From: Paludibacter sp. | GTDB lineage: Bacteria > Bacteroidota > Bacteroidia > Bacteroidales > Paludibacteraceae | Length of the DNA: 64,000 bases | Direction of reading: 5' to 3' | Assembly: GCA_028710895.1 (NCBI GenBank) | Contig: JAQTTH010000010.1 | Coordinates: 1-64,000, forward strand | Shown: positions 25,330 through 35,257 of the stretch, in pieces | Layout: the number at the start of each line of letters is the position of its first letter | Numbering within the stretch: the stretch's first letter is position 1 | Notes under the pieces: model-generated | Databases searched by the model: none | Seen by the model: only the letters and a program-made list of their open reading frames with translations | What the model was told of the DNA's origin: nothing | Position numbers and translations under genes: made by a program

Positions 25330-27572
25330 TTCTCAATTCGACTGTTTGCTGTTTGAAACAACGAAAAGTACTTTCCTTTTAAAGCCATCAATTCCTGATG
25401 TGTTCCGGATTCAACCACTTCACCTTCGTGAAAGAAATAAATCAAATCTGCCCACTGAACTGTGCTGAGTCGGTGGCTGATGATGACAGCCGTTTTATCC
25501 TTCGCTAGTTTTCTCAAGCTACTGATGATTTGAAGCTCAGCATCGGCATCAAGGGCACTTGATGGCTCATCCATCAGGATTAAGGGAGAATCCCTGTAAA
25601 AGGCGCGTGCTATGGCCATTTTCTGCCATTGCCCGATACTCAGTTCTTCGCCGCCTTTAAACAGGTTTCCAAGTAATGTATTGTACCCGTCGGGTAACCG
25701 CTCAATTACATCAGCAATTCCTGCTTCCTGAGCTGCTTTTCGGGCTTTTTCCATATCAATTGGGCTGTTGATATTTCCTAAGGCCAGATTGTCTATTGCA
25801 GCTAAATTGTAAAGTGCAAAATCCTGAAATACTGCAGTTATATGCTGGGTTATGCTTGTTTGACCGAGCAAACCTGCATCTACACCATCAAAAAGTATTT
25901 TCCCTGAATTAGGTTGATAGAAACCACAAAGCAATTTAATCAATGTAGTTTTTCCTGATCCATTAGCCCCTACAAAAGCAACCGTTTTTCCGGCAGGGAT
26001 AGTTATATTGATCGATTTTAAAGCATCTCTTTTACTGGATTCGTACCTGAAACTTGCATTTTCAATCCGAATTTCTTTCGTCAATGTAAACTGTGATTGA
26101 TTGTTTGTCACAGTAGCGGATCGGGTTGGCATATTTAGAAAGGCCATAAAATCATTCAGGAATGTATTGTCTTCCAAAATTTGGGTCAGTGACATAAAAA
26201 ACTCATTCAACACCCCATATCCCCGCTGAAAGGCGAAGAAGAACAGCACAACCGTTCCAATAGAGATTTCGCCCTTTATTTTCAGATAGGACACAAAACC
26301 CAATGATAAAAATATCAAAGAAACCGAGAATATCTGAGCAGCAATGTTGAGACTAAGTTCCGATTTACGTAGTGTAATTCGTTGTTCGAACAAAGTGTCC
26401 TGAACCGTTGAATATCGTTGTTTGAAAAAATTGAAGAATCCAAAAAGCTTCATTTCTTTTGCAAATGGAAAACCTGTCAGAATCCGGTTGAAATAATACA
26501 TTTCACGTTCCTTGGTGCTTTGAATTTCTTTCAGTTTGTATAATTTCCTTGAAAATTTCAATCGAATATACACACCCGGAATGATAGCAATTATAAGAAT
26601 CAGTATCAAATACCATTTTATTGATATAAACATGCCAACTAAAAACAGTGCAGAGGCAACTGATTTTATAGTTGTAAGTAATTCGTTGATTATCTTAATA
26701 GGACGGAATGAAGCTTCCTGTACAGCTCTATGAATTTTATCCTGTTCTGCAGGATTCTCATAGTGCGATAAGTCCAGCGAAGCATGTTTTCGGTGTAGTT
26801 TTTCGAAAACCTGACGCGTGATTGATTGCGATAATTTCTCAGAAAAATAGGATCTGATTTCGGACAAAACACCACTTGCCAGAAAAACAAGGGCTGTAAG
26901 TATTAGAAGAAAAACAAAATGGATTTGTTGGTTATCATTCAGGGCGGAGAGGCTTGTGAGATAATCGATCAGGGATTTTATGCATACAATAACAACAAAT
27001 GGTAATATGCCCTGAAGTGCCGAAATAACAGCATTGATAGAAAAGATTTTACCTGAACCTTTAGCCAGCAAAGAAACATTACTCCAAATAGACTTTAACA
27101 CTGTATTGAGTGTCTCTGTTTTTGATTTGAAAAGGAGTTGGATATTGTGAAAAGGTATAACAAAACTCGATAGATAGTTTGCTATGAAACGTTGTATTTT
27201 CATATACCGGCTATCTATACTAATTATTTTGTTTTTTCGTTCGAATGAAACCAGTTTTCCAACTAAAGCATCGCTTGTAAAAGGGGTATCTTTATATTGA
27301 TTTTTATCACCTTTGGCCGTGAAAACCTGATATTCATTTTTTTTTGAAATATCGATTAGTCTATGCGCCACAAGTTTGCCATGTGCTTTAAATATCACGA
27401 TATCACCAATTTTCAGTTCATTGGGTGAGCACTTTTCCACTTGTCCCAATTCTCCTGCTTTCAATGTAGGGTACATGCTGTTTCCCGCCATACGGAAACT
27501 CAGCGTATGATTGTCATCTAATAAGGACTCGGCAAAATCCAATAAATTGTTATTTATTGCCTCCTTTTTCAT
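25326..27572 (-). CDS. ABC exporter with fused N-terminal S26 signal-peptidase-like domain
   Basis: 748 residues. Residues 20-125 are an S26 peptidase domain: GNSMYPTLKAGE with Ser32, VAHRL with His70, and AKGDKNQYKD with Asp89 and Asp95. The Ser/His/Asp set resembles the archaeal and ER-type signal peptidase rather than the Ser/Lys type. Residues about 170-460 are the transmembrane domain. The ATPase has Walker A GANGSGKT at 535-542, signature LSIGQ at 644-648 (usually LSGGQ), Walker B LILMDEP at 664-670 and His700. This parallels exporters with fused C39 peptidases that trim leaders during export. Its start overlaps the kinase-like gene by 23 bp. Confidence 0.88.
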   Translation of the reverse strand: MKKEAINNNLLDFAESLLDDNHTLSFRMAGNSMYPTLKAGELGQVEKCSPNELKIGDIVIFKAHGKLVAHRLIDISKKNEYQVFTAKGDKNQYKDTPFTSDALVGKLVSFERKNKIISIDSRYMKIQRFIANYLSSFVIPFHNIQLLFKSKTETLNTVLKSIWSNVSLLAKGSGKIFSINAVISALQGILPFVVIVCIKSLIDYLTSLSALNDNQQIHFVFLLILTALVFLASGVLSEIRSYFSEKLSQSITRQVFEKLHRKHASLDLSHYENPAEQDKIHRAVQEASFRPIKIINELLTTIKSVASALFLVGMFISIKWYLILILIIAIIPGVYIRLKFSRKLYKLKEIQSTKEREMYYFNRILTGFPFAKEMKLFGFFNFFKQRYSTVQDTLFEQRITLRKSELSLNIAAQIFSVSLIFLSLGFVSYLKIKGEISIGTVVLFFFAFQRGYGVLNEFFMSLTQILEDNTFLNDFMAFLNMPTRSATVTNNQSQFTLTKEIRIENASFRYESSKRDALKSINITIPAGKTVAFVGANGSGKTTLIKLLCGFYQPNSGKILFDGVDAGLLGQTSITQHITAVFQDFALYNLAAIDNLALGNINSPIDMEKARKAAQEAGIADVIERLPDGYNTLLGNLFKGGEELSIGQWQKMAIARAFYRDSPLILMDEPSSALDADAELQIISSLRKLAKDKTAVIISHRLSTVQWADLIYFFHEGEVVESGTHQELMALKGKYFSLFQTANSRIEN

Positions 27573-28437
27573 GGGCTAGGACATAGTTTACAACACTTTC
27601 ATCCGGAACAAATCCAAGTTCGCAAACAGGAATATGCATGCATAAATCGCTGAAAAAGTTGAGACGGGATTGTATAAATTGTTTTTCAAAATTATTTTGA
27701 ATGCAAAAGGCCATTACTTTTGAAATGGCTAAAGCACCTGATAGTTTATTTAGTATGTTTTCCGGCGAATGACGAATCAAATAGATTGCACCCAAAGGAG
27801 CTCTTTTTGATATGTCTTTGTAATACATGGGTGTATTATAAACAAAATAACCATCTTCTTCCTTTCGGATAATAATTCGGTCGTCGTTTATAATCTGATT
27901 ACCCGCTTCCGACCAAAGTTTCGAAATTGTACTTTTGCCATTGCCTGAAAAACCTGTAAACAACCTGGCTTTAGTGCCATCGAATGCACAGGAAGCATGC
28001 ATCATTACCGCATCTGAATTAATTGTCAGATAGTGCATAATAATGGGCCCTAATGGATATTTTAAGGGGAAAAGACGATTTTCAGAGTTTGGTTTCGAAA
28101 ATACCATCCATTTTGTAAAGGATTTATCTAACACAGCCATCTGCTGCACCTTTCCGAGATTCTGTTGGTCGTAAATGAGAAATCCTAAATCATTTCTCGC
28201 ATGGAATATCGAATAGAATTTTTGGTCTTCATTTTCTGCTTCAAAAACCAATTCATCTTGTGAAAAAGGCCATATAGGCATATCATCGAAGCAACGGATA
28301 GTAATGTCTGCTTCGGTTGTTTTTTTATCTGATATAAATGGCTCATAACCTTCTTCCAATTCAAAATTAGAATTGGAATAAAGCATAATAGAAAAACCTG
28401 CAATATTTAAGTAAATCGTATTCTGTTGATTTTCCAT
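27550..28437 (-). CDS. HPr-kinase-like P-loop protein
   Basis: 295 residues. Walker A is GFSGNGKST at 162-170, followed by INDDR at 183-187, the layout of HPr kinase/phosphorylase C-terminal domains. The N-terminal 140 residues are an unrelated beta-rich region without a clear match. HPrK homologues occur in peptide-modification clusters, for example as peptide kinases in lasso-peptide tailoring, and in sugar regulation. No HPr gene is nearby, and the company of PqqD and a peptidase-exporter favours a peptide substrate; that is inference. It is 7 bp after the PqqD-like gene and overlaps the exporter gene. Confidence 0.8.
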   Translation of the reverse strand: MENQQNTIYLNIAGFSIMLYSNSNFELEEGYEPFISDKKTTEADITIRCFDDMPIWPFSQDELVFEAENEDQKFYSIFHARNDLGFLIYDQQNLGKVQQMAVLDKSFTKWMVFSKPNSENRLFPLKYPLGPIIMHYLTINSDAVMMHASCAFDGTKARLFTGFSGNGKSTISKLWSEAGNQIINDDRIIIRKEEDGYFVYNTPMYYKDISKRAPLGAIYLIRHSPENILNKLSGALAISKVMAFCIQNNFEKQFIQSRLNFFSDLCMHIPVCELGFVPDESVVNYVLAHEKGGNK

Positions 28438-28444
28438 AACTGAT

Positions 28445-28729
28445 TCATCGCTTTTTCAAAAACATGACTTCCAGATGATTTAAGAAATTTTCAATATCTC
28501 TGGATGCTGTTTCGCTGTCGATATCGAACGTTTCAGTCATTGAATTTTCCAGTTCTTCTAAAGTAGTTGTTTCGGTTATGTTTTCCCAAATAAATTTTGC
28601 TGTCTCGTTCATTGTAAACATTTCACTCATTTGAGCTACATTACCGGTTAGAGGGACCAGAATTAGTTCATTACCCACTTCACGGGCAACAAATTTCGAT
28701 TTCAGATTGTAAAGTGATTGAATTTCCAT
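28445..28729 (-). CDS. PqqD-like protein (RiPP-recognition fold)
   Basis: 94 residues. The pattern is that of the PqqD family: a short beta region, then MNETAKFIWENI, then acidic helices (TTLEELENSM, ETASRDIENFL). PqqD is a stand-alone peptide chaperone that holds the leader of a ribosomally made precursor for its modifying enzymes. No radical-SAM or cyclase gene is seen here. It is the first gene of a three-gene unit with the kinase-like and exporter genes, and has a -7 box 62 bp upstream. Confidence 0.85.
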   Translation of the reverse strand: MEIQSLYNLKSKFVAREVGNELILVPLTGNVAQMSEMFTMNETAKFIWENITETTTLEELENSMTETFDIDSETASRDIENFLNHLEVMFLKKR

Positions 28730-28790
28730 GAAATTTATTATTTGCTTATTAGCAAGTTGTTATAACTGATTGATATGTTTAGTATATATG

Positions 28791-28798
28791 CAAAGATA
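28791..28798 (-). promoter_or_regulatory. Candidate -7 box for the PqqD-kinase-exporter operon
   Basis: On the minus strand it reads TATCTTTG. I could not see a well-spaced -33 TTTG, so it is tentative. Confidence 0.45.
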
Positions 28799-28832
28799 AG
28801 TAAATTTTCAAATACACATACGATAAAATAAG

Positions 28833-28854
28833 AATCCCGGAATACTCAGGGATT
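28833..28854. terminator. Hairpin between the lyase gene and the PqqD operon
   Basis: AATCCC at 28833-28838 pairs with GGGATT at 28849-28854. A T-run follows on the plus strand and a weaker CTTATTTT on the minus strand, so it may partly terminate the lyase transcript. Confidence 0.45.
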
Positions 28855-28909
28855 TTTATTCATGTTGTGAGAAATAATTCTTACACAGTCAACCTGAGAA
28901 TGGACAGTA

Positions 28910-31900
28910 TTAATCAATAATCACTCTTTTTGTTGTACCATTATTGCCATTATTTGCAGTAACTATGTACATCCCCGGCTTTAAATATCCAATGACTGTA
29001 TGACTGTTCGTTATTTGCTTTGTAATCAGTTTCTGTCCTAAGATATTGTAAATAGATACGAAAGAAGCGTTACTAATATTGCCTTTGCAATTCACAGTAA
29101 TCTGATTGTTGCTGTCTTTGTTAATATCGATTGATTGGTTTATTGTTGAAGAATAGTCTGTTGTTATGCCTACTGTTTTAAAAACTATACTAAATCGATT
29201 ACCGGATGAAGTAACTTCTGATGTAAAACTATAGTTTGAGACATCAGTAAGTTCTGTTTCTTTATTCAACAGATCATCTTTCAAATAAACCCCTACAGTA
29301 TCAAAATTGCTGATTTCAGTAGTTTTAATGCTAAAAGTATTTGTCTCACCGGTTGTGAAACCTAATGGGATTGAATAATTTACGGATTCAACGCTATTTA
29401 ATCCATTTATAACCATTTTTTCCGACCCTGAATTTGTATATATTTCAGGCTGTGCAGCATTAGAATTACTCATTTTGTAAGAATCATAGGCATCAATCCC
29501 GTTTGAGGCATTGGCATTAAACAAAATTATAGCTTCATCGCTATTCACATCATTTGAAACAACCAGTCGTAACACTTTTTGATTTAGGTTCTGAATAGCC
29601 GGAACTTTGAAATTTATATCAGGAATAGTGACCCCTACGGTTTGGGACTCTTTGTGAGAGCGCATTGAATTCCGGAATGTGAGTGTGCCTAATGTGTCAT
29701 GTGCTAAAACCGGGGCTTTTACACGCACCCAGAATGCCTGCATGGGTGGAATGTGACAATTAATCTGTTCACCATTATTACTCGTACCCAATTGGCTTGT
29801 CGAATTATAAGTGTCGAAAACGTATGCAGTATTGCCAGCATTTTTTGTTCGATACCAAATCGTTGGTTCCAGATTTGATTTTTCGGCTGCATCCCAGTTT
29901 ACATATGATGGATATGGATTCCCAATCAAATTAAAACCACTTTTAGTAACACCATGTGTGCGGGTTAAAGATACTGTTTGATTTCCGTCGTTCAATGAAC
30001 CACTAAAGTTTACAGGACCACTTGTTTTTGTTGAAACCGCTATATATCCTTTCATGTGGGTGAGTGTTGCAGTTGCCGGTGATTTCCAGGTTGCGCTAGG
30101 TTCATCATACATAATAATTGCTTTGGCAGATGTACTCAAAGCTGAACTATCCACACCCGTTACCGGAATAGAAATGTACCAATTACGCCCGGAACTTAGA
30201 TACTGTTGTACAGTAGCCGATACAATCTGTCCATTTGCATTGCTATTTACAAAGGTGGCTGTGCCGGTATTATCACTTTTGATTTGAATCTTTGTTGAAG
30301 GTAGATTTCTACCCGAATTCAGACTTACTTTTGATCCCGGCATAAGAGCCAAATTAGACAGAGTGCCGGCTTTATCAATTGTCAGTAATCCATTGTCGAC
30401 GGTCAGATTGGCATTATCAGGAATTGTTGTTGCAGAATAATTATTGATACCTGATATATGGTGGCCTGTGTAGGTTAGTATTCCTGTTGATGGTTCGAAC
30501 GTATATCCCGGGCAATTTACAATGGAAAAACTCCCAGTGGAACTCCCGGCATAGACTATTTTTATTTTTGTACCAAGTTCAGGAGCTGAAGCTGTAACAT
30601 TAATATTCAAAGTTCCACCCCTGGTTAAAGCTCCTGAAACCGAAATTGAATCATGCTGTCCCTGTCCAAAACCACTGACTGAAAGATTGGTTGTTGAACC
30701 ACTATTCAGAGCCAGATTATTTCCAAAATGTAATTTCCCTTCCAAAATTCCGCTGATAGTCGTCAATCCACTTATTGTTCCCGTTCCGGATAATGTAGCT
30801 CCCTGACTAACTGTAACACCACCTTTTAAACAAGCTTTGTCTCCTAAACTAAGTTTTCCTCCGGTTATCAAAGTTGAACTTGTATAGAAACAGGTATCTG
30901 TAACAGTAAATGTTCCTGTTCCTACCTTTGTTAAGGCGTTACCTCTAATCTTTCCGTTAAAAACTGAACTGGAGTTTTTTGCACCGATAATCCAGTTAGC
31001 TCCTGATAACTCACTACCTACAACGCCTGCAAGTTCACCAATTGAAACAGAAGTGCCTGTAGTTATATGATATACATTGATACGACTGTCCAAAACATTG
31101 ATGGCAGCATTTGCATAACCATAATTGTTGCTAATTCTAAAATCCCCTGCAGTAGTTCCTTTTCCCTGCGAATCAAATAATAAATTCAATTGTCCTGAAA
31201 ACCCTGACCAGTTACCAAATAACGTGGTGCGAACATAGGGTATATACATATTCAGGGTTCCTGAACCGGTCAAACTTCCATAGTTATCACTCCGGTAATC
31301 CACATTATACCGTGATGTAGTTCCCTGTGGTATGATGAGATTAAAATAGGTACTGTTATACGAATCGCTACTGAAAAGAGAAAGAGTTCCTCCACTCAGT
31401 GTTACGTTCGTAGTCTGTGGTCCCATTCCGTATCGGTTTGCTGTATCATCACCCATAATCAACGTTCCTTCTTTGATCTCAACTCCACCAGCAAAAGTAT
31501 TTGCTTGTTGTTGTAGAGTGAGTGAACCTGCCCCCGTTTTAATCAGCCGACCACTTCCTGCAATCAATCCTCTAACAGTCATAAGCGCAGTGTCAATTGC
31601 AATAGTGTCGTTTGTGCCTCCTAATGTTATTCCTCTGTTTGTGTAAATTCCGGGTAATGATGCATAACGGAGTGTTGAGTTATTTAATGACAGGTAAGAT
31701 GGATCTGTAGAAGTAGTGGATCCTACTGAACTTTTTAATCCGGCATCGTCCAGATAACCTATTTCCAGACTTCCTCCGTTTACAATCGTTTTCCCTGAAT
31801 ATCCATTTTGTGTGAGAATTGTAAGCTTTCCATTTCCATTTTTTGTCAATCCTCCTGAACCGGTTATTGAGCCTGATCCGGTAAATTTAAAATTTGCTTT

Positions 31901-34870
31901 TGAAGTTTCAACCCGAACACCTGTTACCGGAAGAGATGTCCCAACAGGAGTTGTAAGTGTAGAAATATATGTACCTGAACTAGATGGGTCAGTAACTTCG
32001 CCTGATAATGCAGGTGGTATATAATCCGAATTTGTTTTGCCAATACCATCGAATATGACTGAGTCGCACGGAACAAAAACATCACTAAGGCCATCACGTA
32101 ACCAGTTGGAACTGGTTGCAAGATCCCAACTCTCACCAGAGCCGGACCAGACAACGTTAGCAGCTGCACGCATGCCTTTGACTTTGAGTAAGATTGAATT
32201 GTTGGAGTTTGATAGGCTAAAAGGATATTCAGATAATCCCTGAACTTTTATTTTTGATAAACTACCGGTAAAAGTTCCTGTATATGTAAATAGTTTATAA
32301 TCACCGGCACTTACTTTCTGGCTGAGTAAATTTATTAACACAGTTATCGTGTCATTAAGTATCAGATTACCATGTATCCGAATGAGGTCATTCTTTTTGA
32401 TAATACCTGTAGGATCATCTGATAAGTCAATATAATTTACGGCATTCAGTTTTTCTGTCAGGTTATTGAAAGTAATAGTATCAGCATTTCCAACTCCGCT
32501 TCCGGGTACAACTGCACCTCCATATTCAATAGTTACATTTTGAAAGTAAGGGCCTTTGCCGCCAATCCGTCCTCCTGTTAATCCCATTGAAAGTGGTCCA
32601 CCCCACGTTCCTCCATAAACAGTAACCGGACTGTTTGAAAGTGAGTCATTTACAATTAGGGCTCCATCCCATACTGTTGTATTACCAGAATAACTGTTTT
32701 TATTATTTAGCGTTAATGTCCCTTTACCAACTTTTGTCAACGGACATGTTCCGGTTATTTTTCCGGTTCCACCAAATGTGTAATTTATCGGAGAATAAAC
32801 AGTAACACATGCCGGAGCAATAGTGCCGGAAACAAGAATAGGAGAGGTGTTGTTACCTGTCAAATCAAATGATACAGAATCATTAGCTGTAAAGGCTGTC
32901 GAAACAGAATTGTTATCCCAGTTTGTTGCTGAATTGTCCCACAAATTTCCGGATGTACCTTTCCAATGCAATTTGGCTTTTGTAATGGGTGGCGGTGGTG
33001 GAGTTTGCATACCACCCCCAAGGTAGTAGTCGGGAAATGCACCTCCAATACGACCTTTGCAACTGACTTCAGTTTTATAACCCGGGTTTTGTATAAGAGT
33101 ATACAGCCGGTTGATAGCAGGATCCCAGCTTGAATAAATACGAAGTTCTGACCGGTCTGTTTTTTCTACTATGATTTCCTCGCGCCAGTCGCCCAGAATG
33201 TCGCCCCAAAATGGAGGATGCCCACCGTATGGGATATCACAATATCCATTATCACTGTAGATGCTAAATAAACGAGAGTTTGGCCATTTATCAATAGCCG
33301 GTGCAGTCCCTGATCCATTAACGCCATTGATAAGTTCACGTTGCAAATCGCTATCCCACCAGATTCCCCATACAGGAAATGGTTTACTATCAGTGATTTT
33401 ATCTCCTTTTGAATTAAATACCCCTGTCATGGTTGAATAAAACTCAGCACCTTTTGAACTTGCAATATAATCGCCTGCATCACCACGACTGACATCGCCA
33501 AATTCTGGTAAGTACTGTTTCTTTATAAATTGTCCGGTGGCTCCATCGATGATTGATTGTCCGAGTAACCCATTGTTGTTTTGTTGGATACTATATATCT
33601 CATAACCGGGACGGTCGGGATCCATATCTAAAACCCTGAAATGGTCACCGTGCGAAAAATCACTATTGGCATACAACACTGTACCATCATCATCCAATGC
33701 CGATCCCAAAAATGCGATTTCATCTTTTCCATCGTTATCAAGGTCATAAACCAGAATATTGTGAGCCTGATGCAATCCTTGTCCTGCCGTAGGAACCCAG
33801 CGCCAACGTTCTGATATTGTACCGTTACGGAAATCGAAAGCAAATGCGGGTGTATTATCACCACCTGCACCGCGTACACTGACTAAGCTGGGTAAAACAC
33901 CATCCAACCAGGCTACTGCCAAATAGATATAAAGTGGTCTTTCGTTTACCCCGAAAGTAGCTGCAGCGTCGTTATTGGTTGATGGTTGAAAAGGAGTACG
34001 GGCGAGTTCTTTTCCGGTAGCTCCTTCGAGAAATGAAAGAAATTCAGGACCGCTGTTTACTGTTCCATCAGCCAGATGGTAATCCGTTTTTCCATCACTG
34101 TTTGTGTCTCCAATGCGTGTACTGTCGGCACTACCATATCGGAAGCAGGTACCTTCGAAAGTACGAAGGCCAATCTCAGCCTTACCATCGCCATTAAAGT
34201 CCGCAACAGCTAATGAACCACTACCATTTGCCGTATAGGTGAAGTTTGGACCAAGATCCAGCCGCCACAATAATGTACTATTTAGTTTATAACAATCTAT
34301 TTTTGTACTTCGGGTCAATGGGGGAGTTGCTCCATCATAAGTACGCATACAAATGTATTCATATTCACCATCTCCGTCTACATCGCCTACATGCACCTGC
34401 CAGGATGTATATACGCCTCCATCTGGTTCGTTTTGTTGTGAGATAGCAAGATAGCGCCGAACAGGAGTATTGGCAGTTAAAAGGAAAGGTGCACTTGCAG
34501 CTTGTTCCACTCCTTTTATAATTGGTTTTACATAGTAGCTGTTTGTTGCGGTTGCATTCAGACTATTATCAACATAGTCAGTCGTTAAGGTCAATGGTCC
34601 TGCAATTTTGGTGGCAGCTGCTCCGTTTACCGATTTATACAGATTAAATGAAATATCAGCCGGGTCGGTGCCAAGTAAGCGCCAGCCCACATAGGCTTTT
34701 CCACCTCCCTCATTCAGAACAATCATCCCGCGTCCGAGATTCTCCATTTTACGTTGTGCCGAGATTTCATTTGTTGCTGTTTGACAACAAAGCGCAATGA
34801 ACAGGAATATGGCATAGATGAAATTTCTTTCTTTAGCAATCTGAAATAAGGTGAGTAAGGATTTTTTCAT
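28910..34870 (-). CDS. Rhamnogalacturonan lyase-like giant with T9SS tail
   Basis: 1986 residues. A signal peptide spans about 1-39 (ending NEISAQ). Residues about 40-640 match family PL11 rhamnogalacturonan lyases, with DVDGDGEYEYICMRTYDG and DFNGDGKAEIGLRTFEG calcium-type loops. Then come four autotransporter-associated beta-strand repeats near residues 710, 1007, 1103 and 1303 (as in GSGGLTKNGNGKLTIL). From about 1500 is the shared C-terminal module (VQQYLSSGRNWY, GFNLIGNPYPSYVNW, PPMQAFWVRV), closing with a T9SS type A tail (VSIYNILGQKL, GMYIVTANNG). It would cut pectin backbone at the cell surface. The peptide gene at 35016 lies just upstream. Confidence 0.88.
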   Translation of the reverse strand: MKKSLLTLFQIAKERNFIYAIFLFIALCCQTATNEISAQRKMENLGRGMIVLNEGGGKAYVGWRLLGTDPADISFNLYKSVNGAAATKIAGPLTLTTDYVDNSLNATATNSYYVKPIIKGVEQAASAPFLLTANTPVRRYLAISQQNEPDGGVYTSWQVHVGDVDGDGEYEYICMRTYDGATPPLTRSTKIDCYKLNSTLLWRLDLGPNFTYTANGSGSLAVADFNGDGKAEIGLRTFEGTCFRYGSADSTRIGDTNSDGKTDYHLADGTVNSGPEFLSFLEGATGKELARTPFQPSTNNDAAATFGVNERPLYIYLAVAWLDGVLPSLVSVRGAGGDNTPAFAFDFRNGTISERWRWVPTAGQGLHQAHNILVYDLDNDGKDEIAFLGSALDDDGTVLYANSDFSHGDHFRVLDMDPDRPGYEIYSIQQNNNGLLGQSIIDGATGQFIKKQYLPEFGDVSRGDAGDYIASSKGAEFYSTMTGVFNSKGDKITDSKPFPVWGIWWDSDLQRELINGVNGSGTAPAIDKWPNSRLFSIYSDNGYCDIPYGGHPPFWGDILGDWREEIIVEKTDRSELRIYSSWDPAINRLYTLIQNPGYKTEVSCKGRIGGAFPDYYLGGGMQTPPPPPITKAKLHWKGTSGNLWDNSATNWDNNSVSTAFTANDSVSFDLTGNNTSPILVSGTIAPACVTVYSPINYTFGGTGKITGTCPLTKVGKGTLTLNNKNSYSGNTTVWDGALIVNDSLSNSPVTVYGGTWGGPLSMGLTGGRIGGKGPYFQNVTIEYGGAVVPGSGVGNADTITFNNLTEKLNAVNYIDLSDDPTGIIKKNDLIRIHGNLILNDTITVLINLLSQKVSAGDYKLFTYTGTFTGSLSKIKVQGLSEYPFSLSNSNNSILLKVKGMRAAANVVWSGSGESWDLATSSNWLRDGLSDVFVPCDSVIFDGIGKTNSDYIPPALSGEVTDPSSSGTYISTLTTPVGTSLPVTGVRVETSKANFKFTGSGSITGSGGLTKNGNGKLTILTQNGYSGKTIVNGGSLEIGYLDDAGLKSSVGSTTSTDPSYLSLNNSTLRYASLPGIYTNRGITLGGTNDTIAIDTALMTVRGLIAGSGRLIKTGAGSLTLQQQANTFAGGVEIKEGTLIMGDDTANRYGMGPQTTNVTLSGGTLSLFSSDSYNSTYFNLIIPQGTTSRYNVDYRSDNYGSLTGSGTLNMYIPYVRTTLFGNWSGFSGQLNLLFDSQGKGTTAGDFRISNNYGYANAAINVLDSRINVYHITTGTSVSIGELAGVVGSELSGANWIIGAKNSSSVFNGKIRGNALTKVGTGTFTVTDTCFYTSSTLITGGKLSLGDKACLKGGVTVSQGATLSGTGTISGLTTISGILEGKLHFGNNLALNSGSTTNLSVSGFGQGQHDSISVSGALTRGGTLNINVTASAPELGTKIKIVYAGSSTGSFSIVNCPGYTFEPSTGILTYTGHHISGINNYSATTIPDNANLTVDNGLLTIDKAGTLSNLALMPGSKVSLNSGRNLPSTKIQIKSDNTGTATFVNSNANGQIVSATVQQYLSSGRNWYISIPVTGVDSSALSTSAKAIIMYDEPSATWKSPATATLTHMKGYIAVSTKTSGPVNFSGSLNDGNQTVSLTRTHGVTKSGFNLIGNPYPSYVNWDAAEKSNLEPTIWYRTKNAGNTAYVFDTYNSTSQLGTSNNGEQINCHIPPMQAFWVRVKAPVLAHDTLGTLTFRNSMRSHKESQTVGVTIPDINFKVPAIQNLNQKVLRLVVSNDVNSDEAIILFNANASNGIDAYDSYKMSNSNAAQPEIYTNSGSEKMVINGLNSVESVNYSIPLGFTTGETNTFSIKTTEISNFDTVGVYLKDDLLNKETELTDVSNYSFTSEVTSSGNRFSIVFKTVGITTDYSSTINQSIDINKDSNNQITVNCKGNISNASFVSIYNILGQKLITKQITNSHTVIGYLKPGMYIVTANNGNNGTTKRVIID

Positions 34871-34895
34871 GTCTGATTGATTGGTATATTATTTA

Positions 34896-34934
34896 AATTA
34901 GCCCGAATTCTGTTTTACAAAATCCGGGCTAATT
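34896..34934. terminator. Hairpin between peptide 2 and the lyase gene
   Basis: AATTAGCCCG at 34896-34905 pairs perfectly with CGGGCTAATT at 34925-34934. No long T-run follows, so it may attenuate or protect rather than fully terminate. Confidence 0.5.
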
Positions 34935-35015
34935 ATACTTACTGTTTTCTAAGACAATTTAAAATTGTTTCAGAAGTTTTTTTTTGCGAACGCTTCTACG
35001 TTAATAACTTTTCCA

Positions 35016-35198
35016 TTATCCTACGTTTGTTTTAAACGGATCGTTGTTGAAGTATTCAGGAGCATTTGAACCCTTTACAAGTTCAAACATGGGTGGATTT
35101 GATTCCAAGGCCAATGAAATTTCATTATCCAGTTTAATTTGCTCAATTAATGGCGAGCTATAGGTACGTTTCGGAGTATTTTCTTTTGTTGTTTTCAT
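35016..35198 (-). CDS. Small conserved peptide 2 (candidate modified-peptide precursor)
   Basis: 60 residues, no cysteine, no signal peptide. The N-terminal half holds LIEQIKLDNEISLALES, then a PP pair, ELVKG, and PEYFNNDPFKTN close to the end. A paralogue at 40427-40600 keeps LDNEISLALES and PEYFNNDPFKTN identical although the large genes next to them differ, which shows it is a real protein. It starts 59 bp after the stop of the FG-GAP protein gene and lies between two hairpins. Having a conserved leader-like segment and a conserved short C-terminus near a PqqD-like gene suggests a RiPP-type precursor; no product is known. Confidence 0.75.
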   Translation of the reverse strand: MKTTKENTPKRTYSSPLIEQIKLDNEISLALESNPPMFELVKGSNAPEYFNNDPFKTNVG

Positions 35199-35221
35199 AT
35201 TGTATGTGATTTTAATCAGTT

Positions 35222-35249
35222 CCCCTTCTCTGCTTTGAGAGAAGGGAAA
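35222..35249. terminator. Hairpin between FG-GAP gene and peptide 2
   Basis: TCCCCTTCTCT pairs with AGAGAAGGGA around a short loop. It has no T-run, so it may stabilise the upstream mRNA end. Confidence 0.45.
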
Positions 35250-35257
35250 GTTGAATA

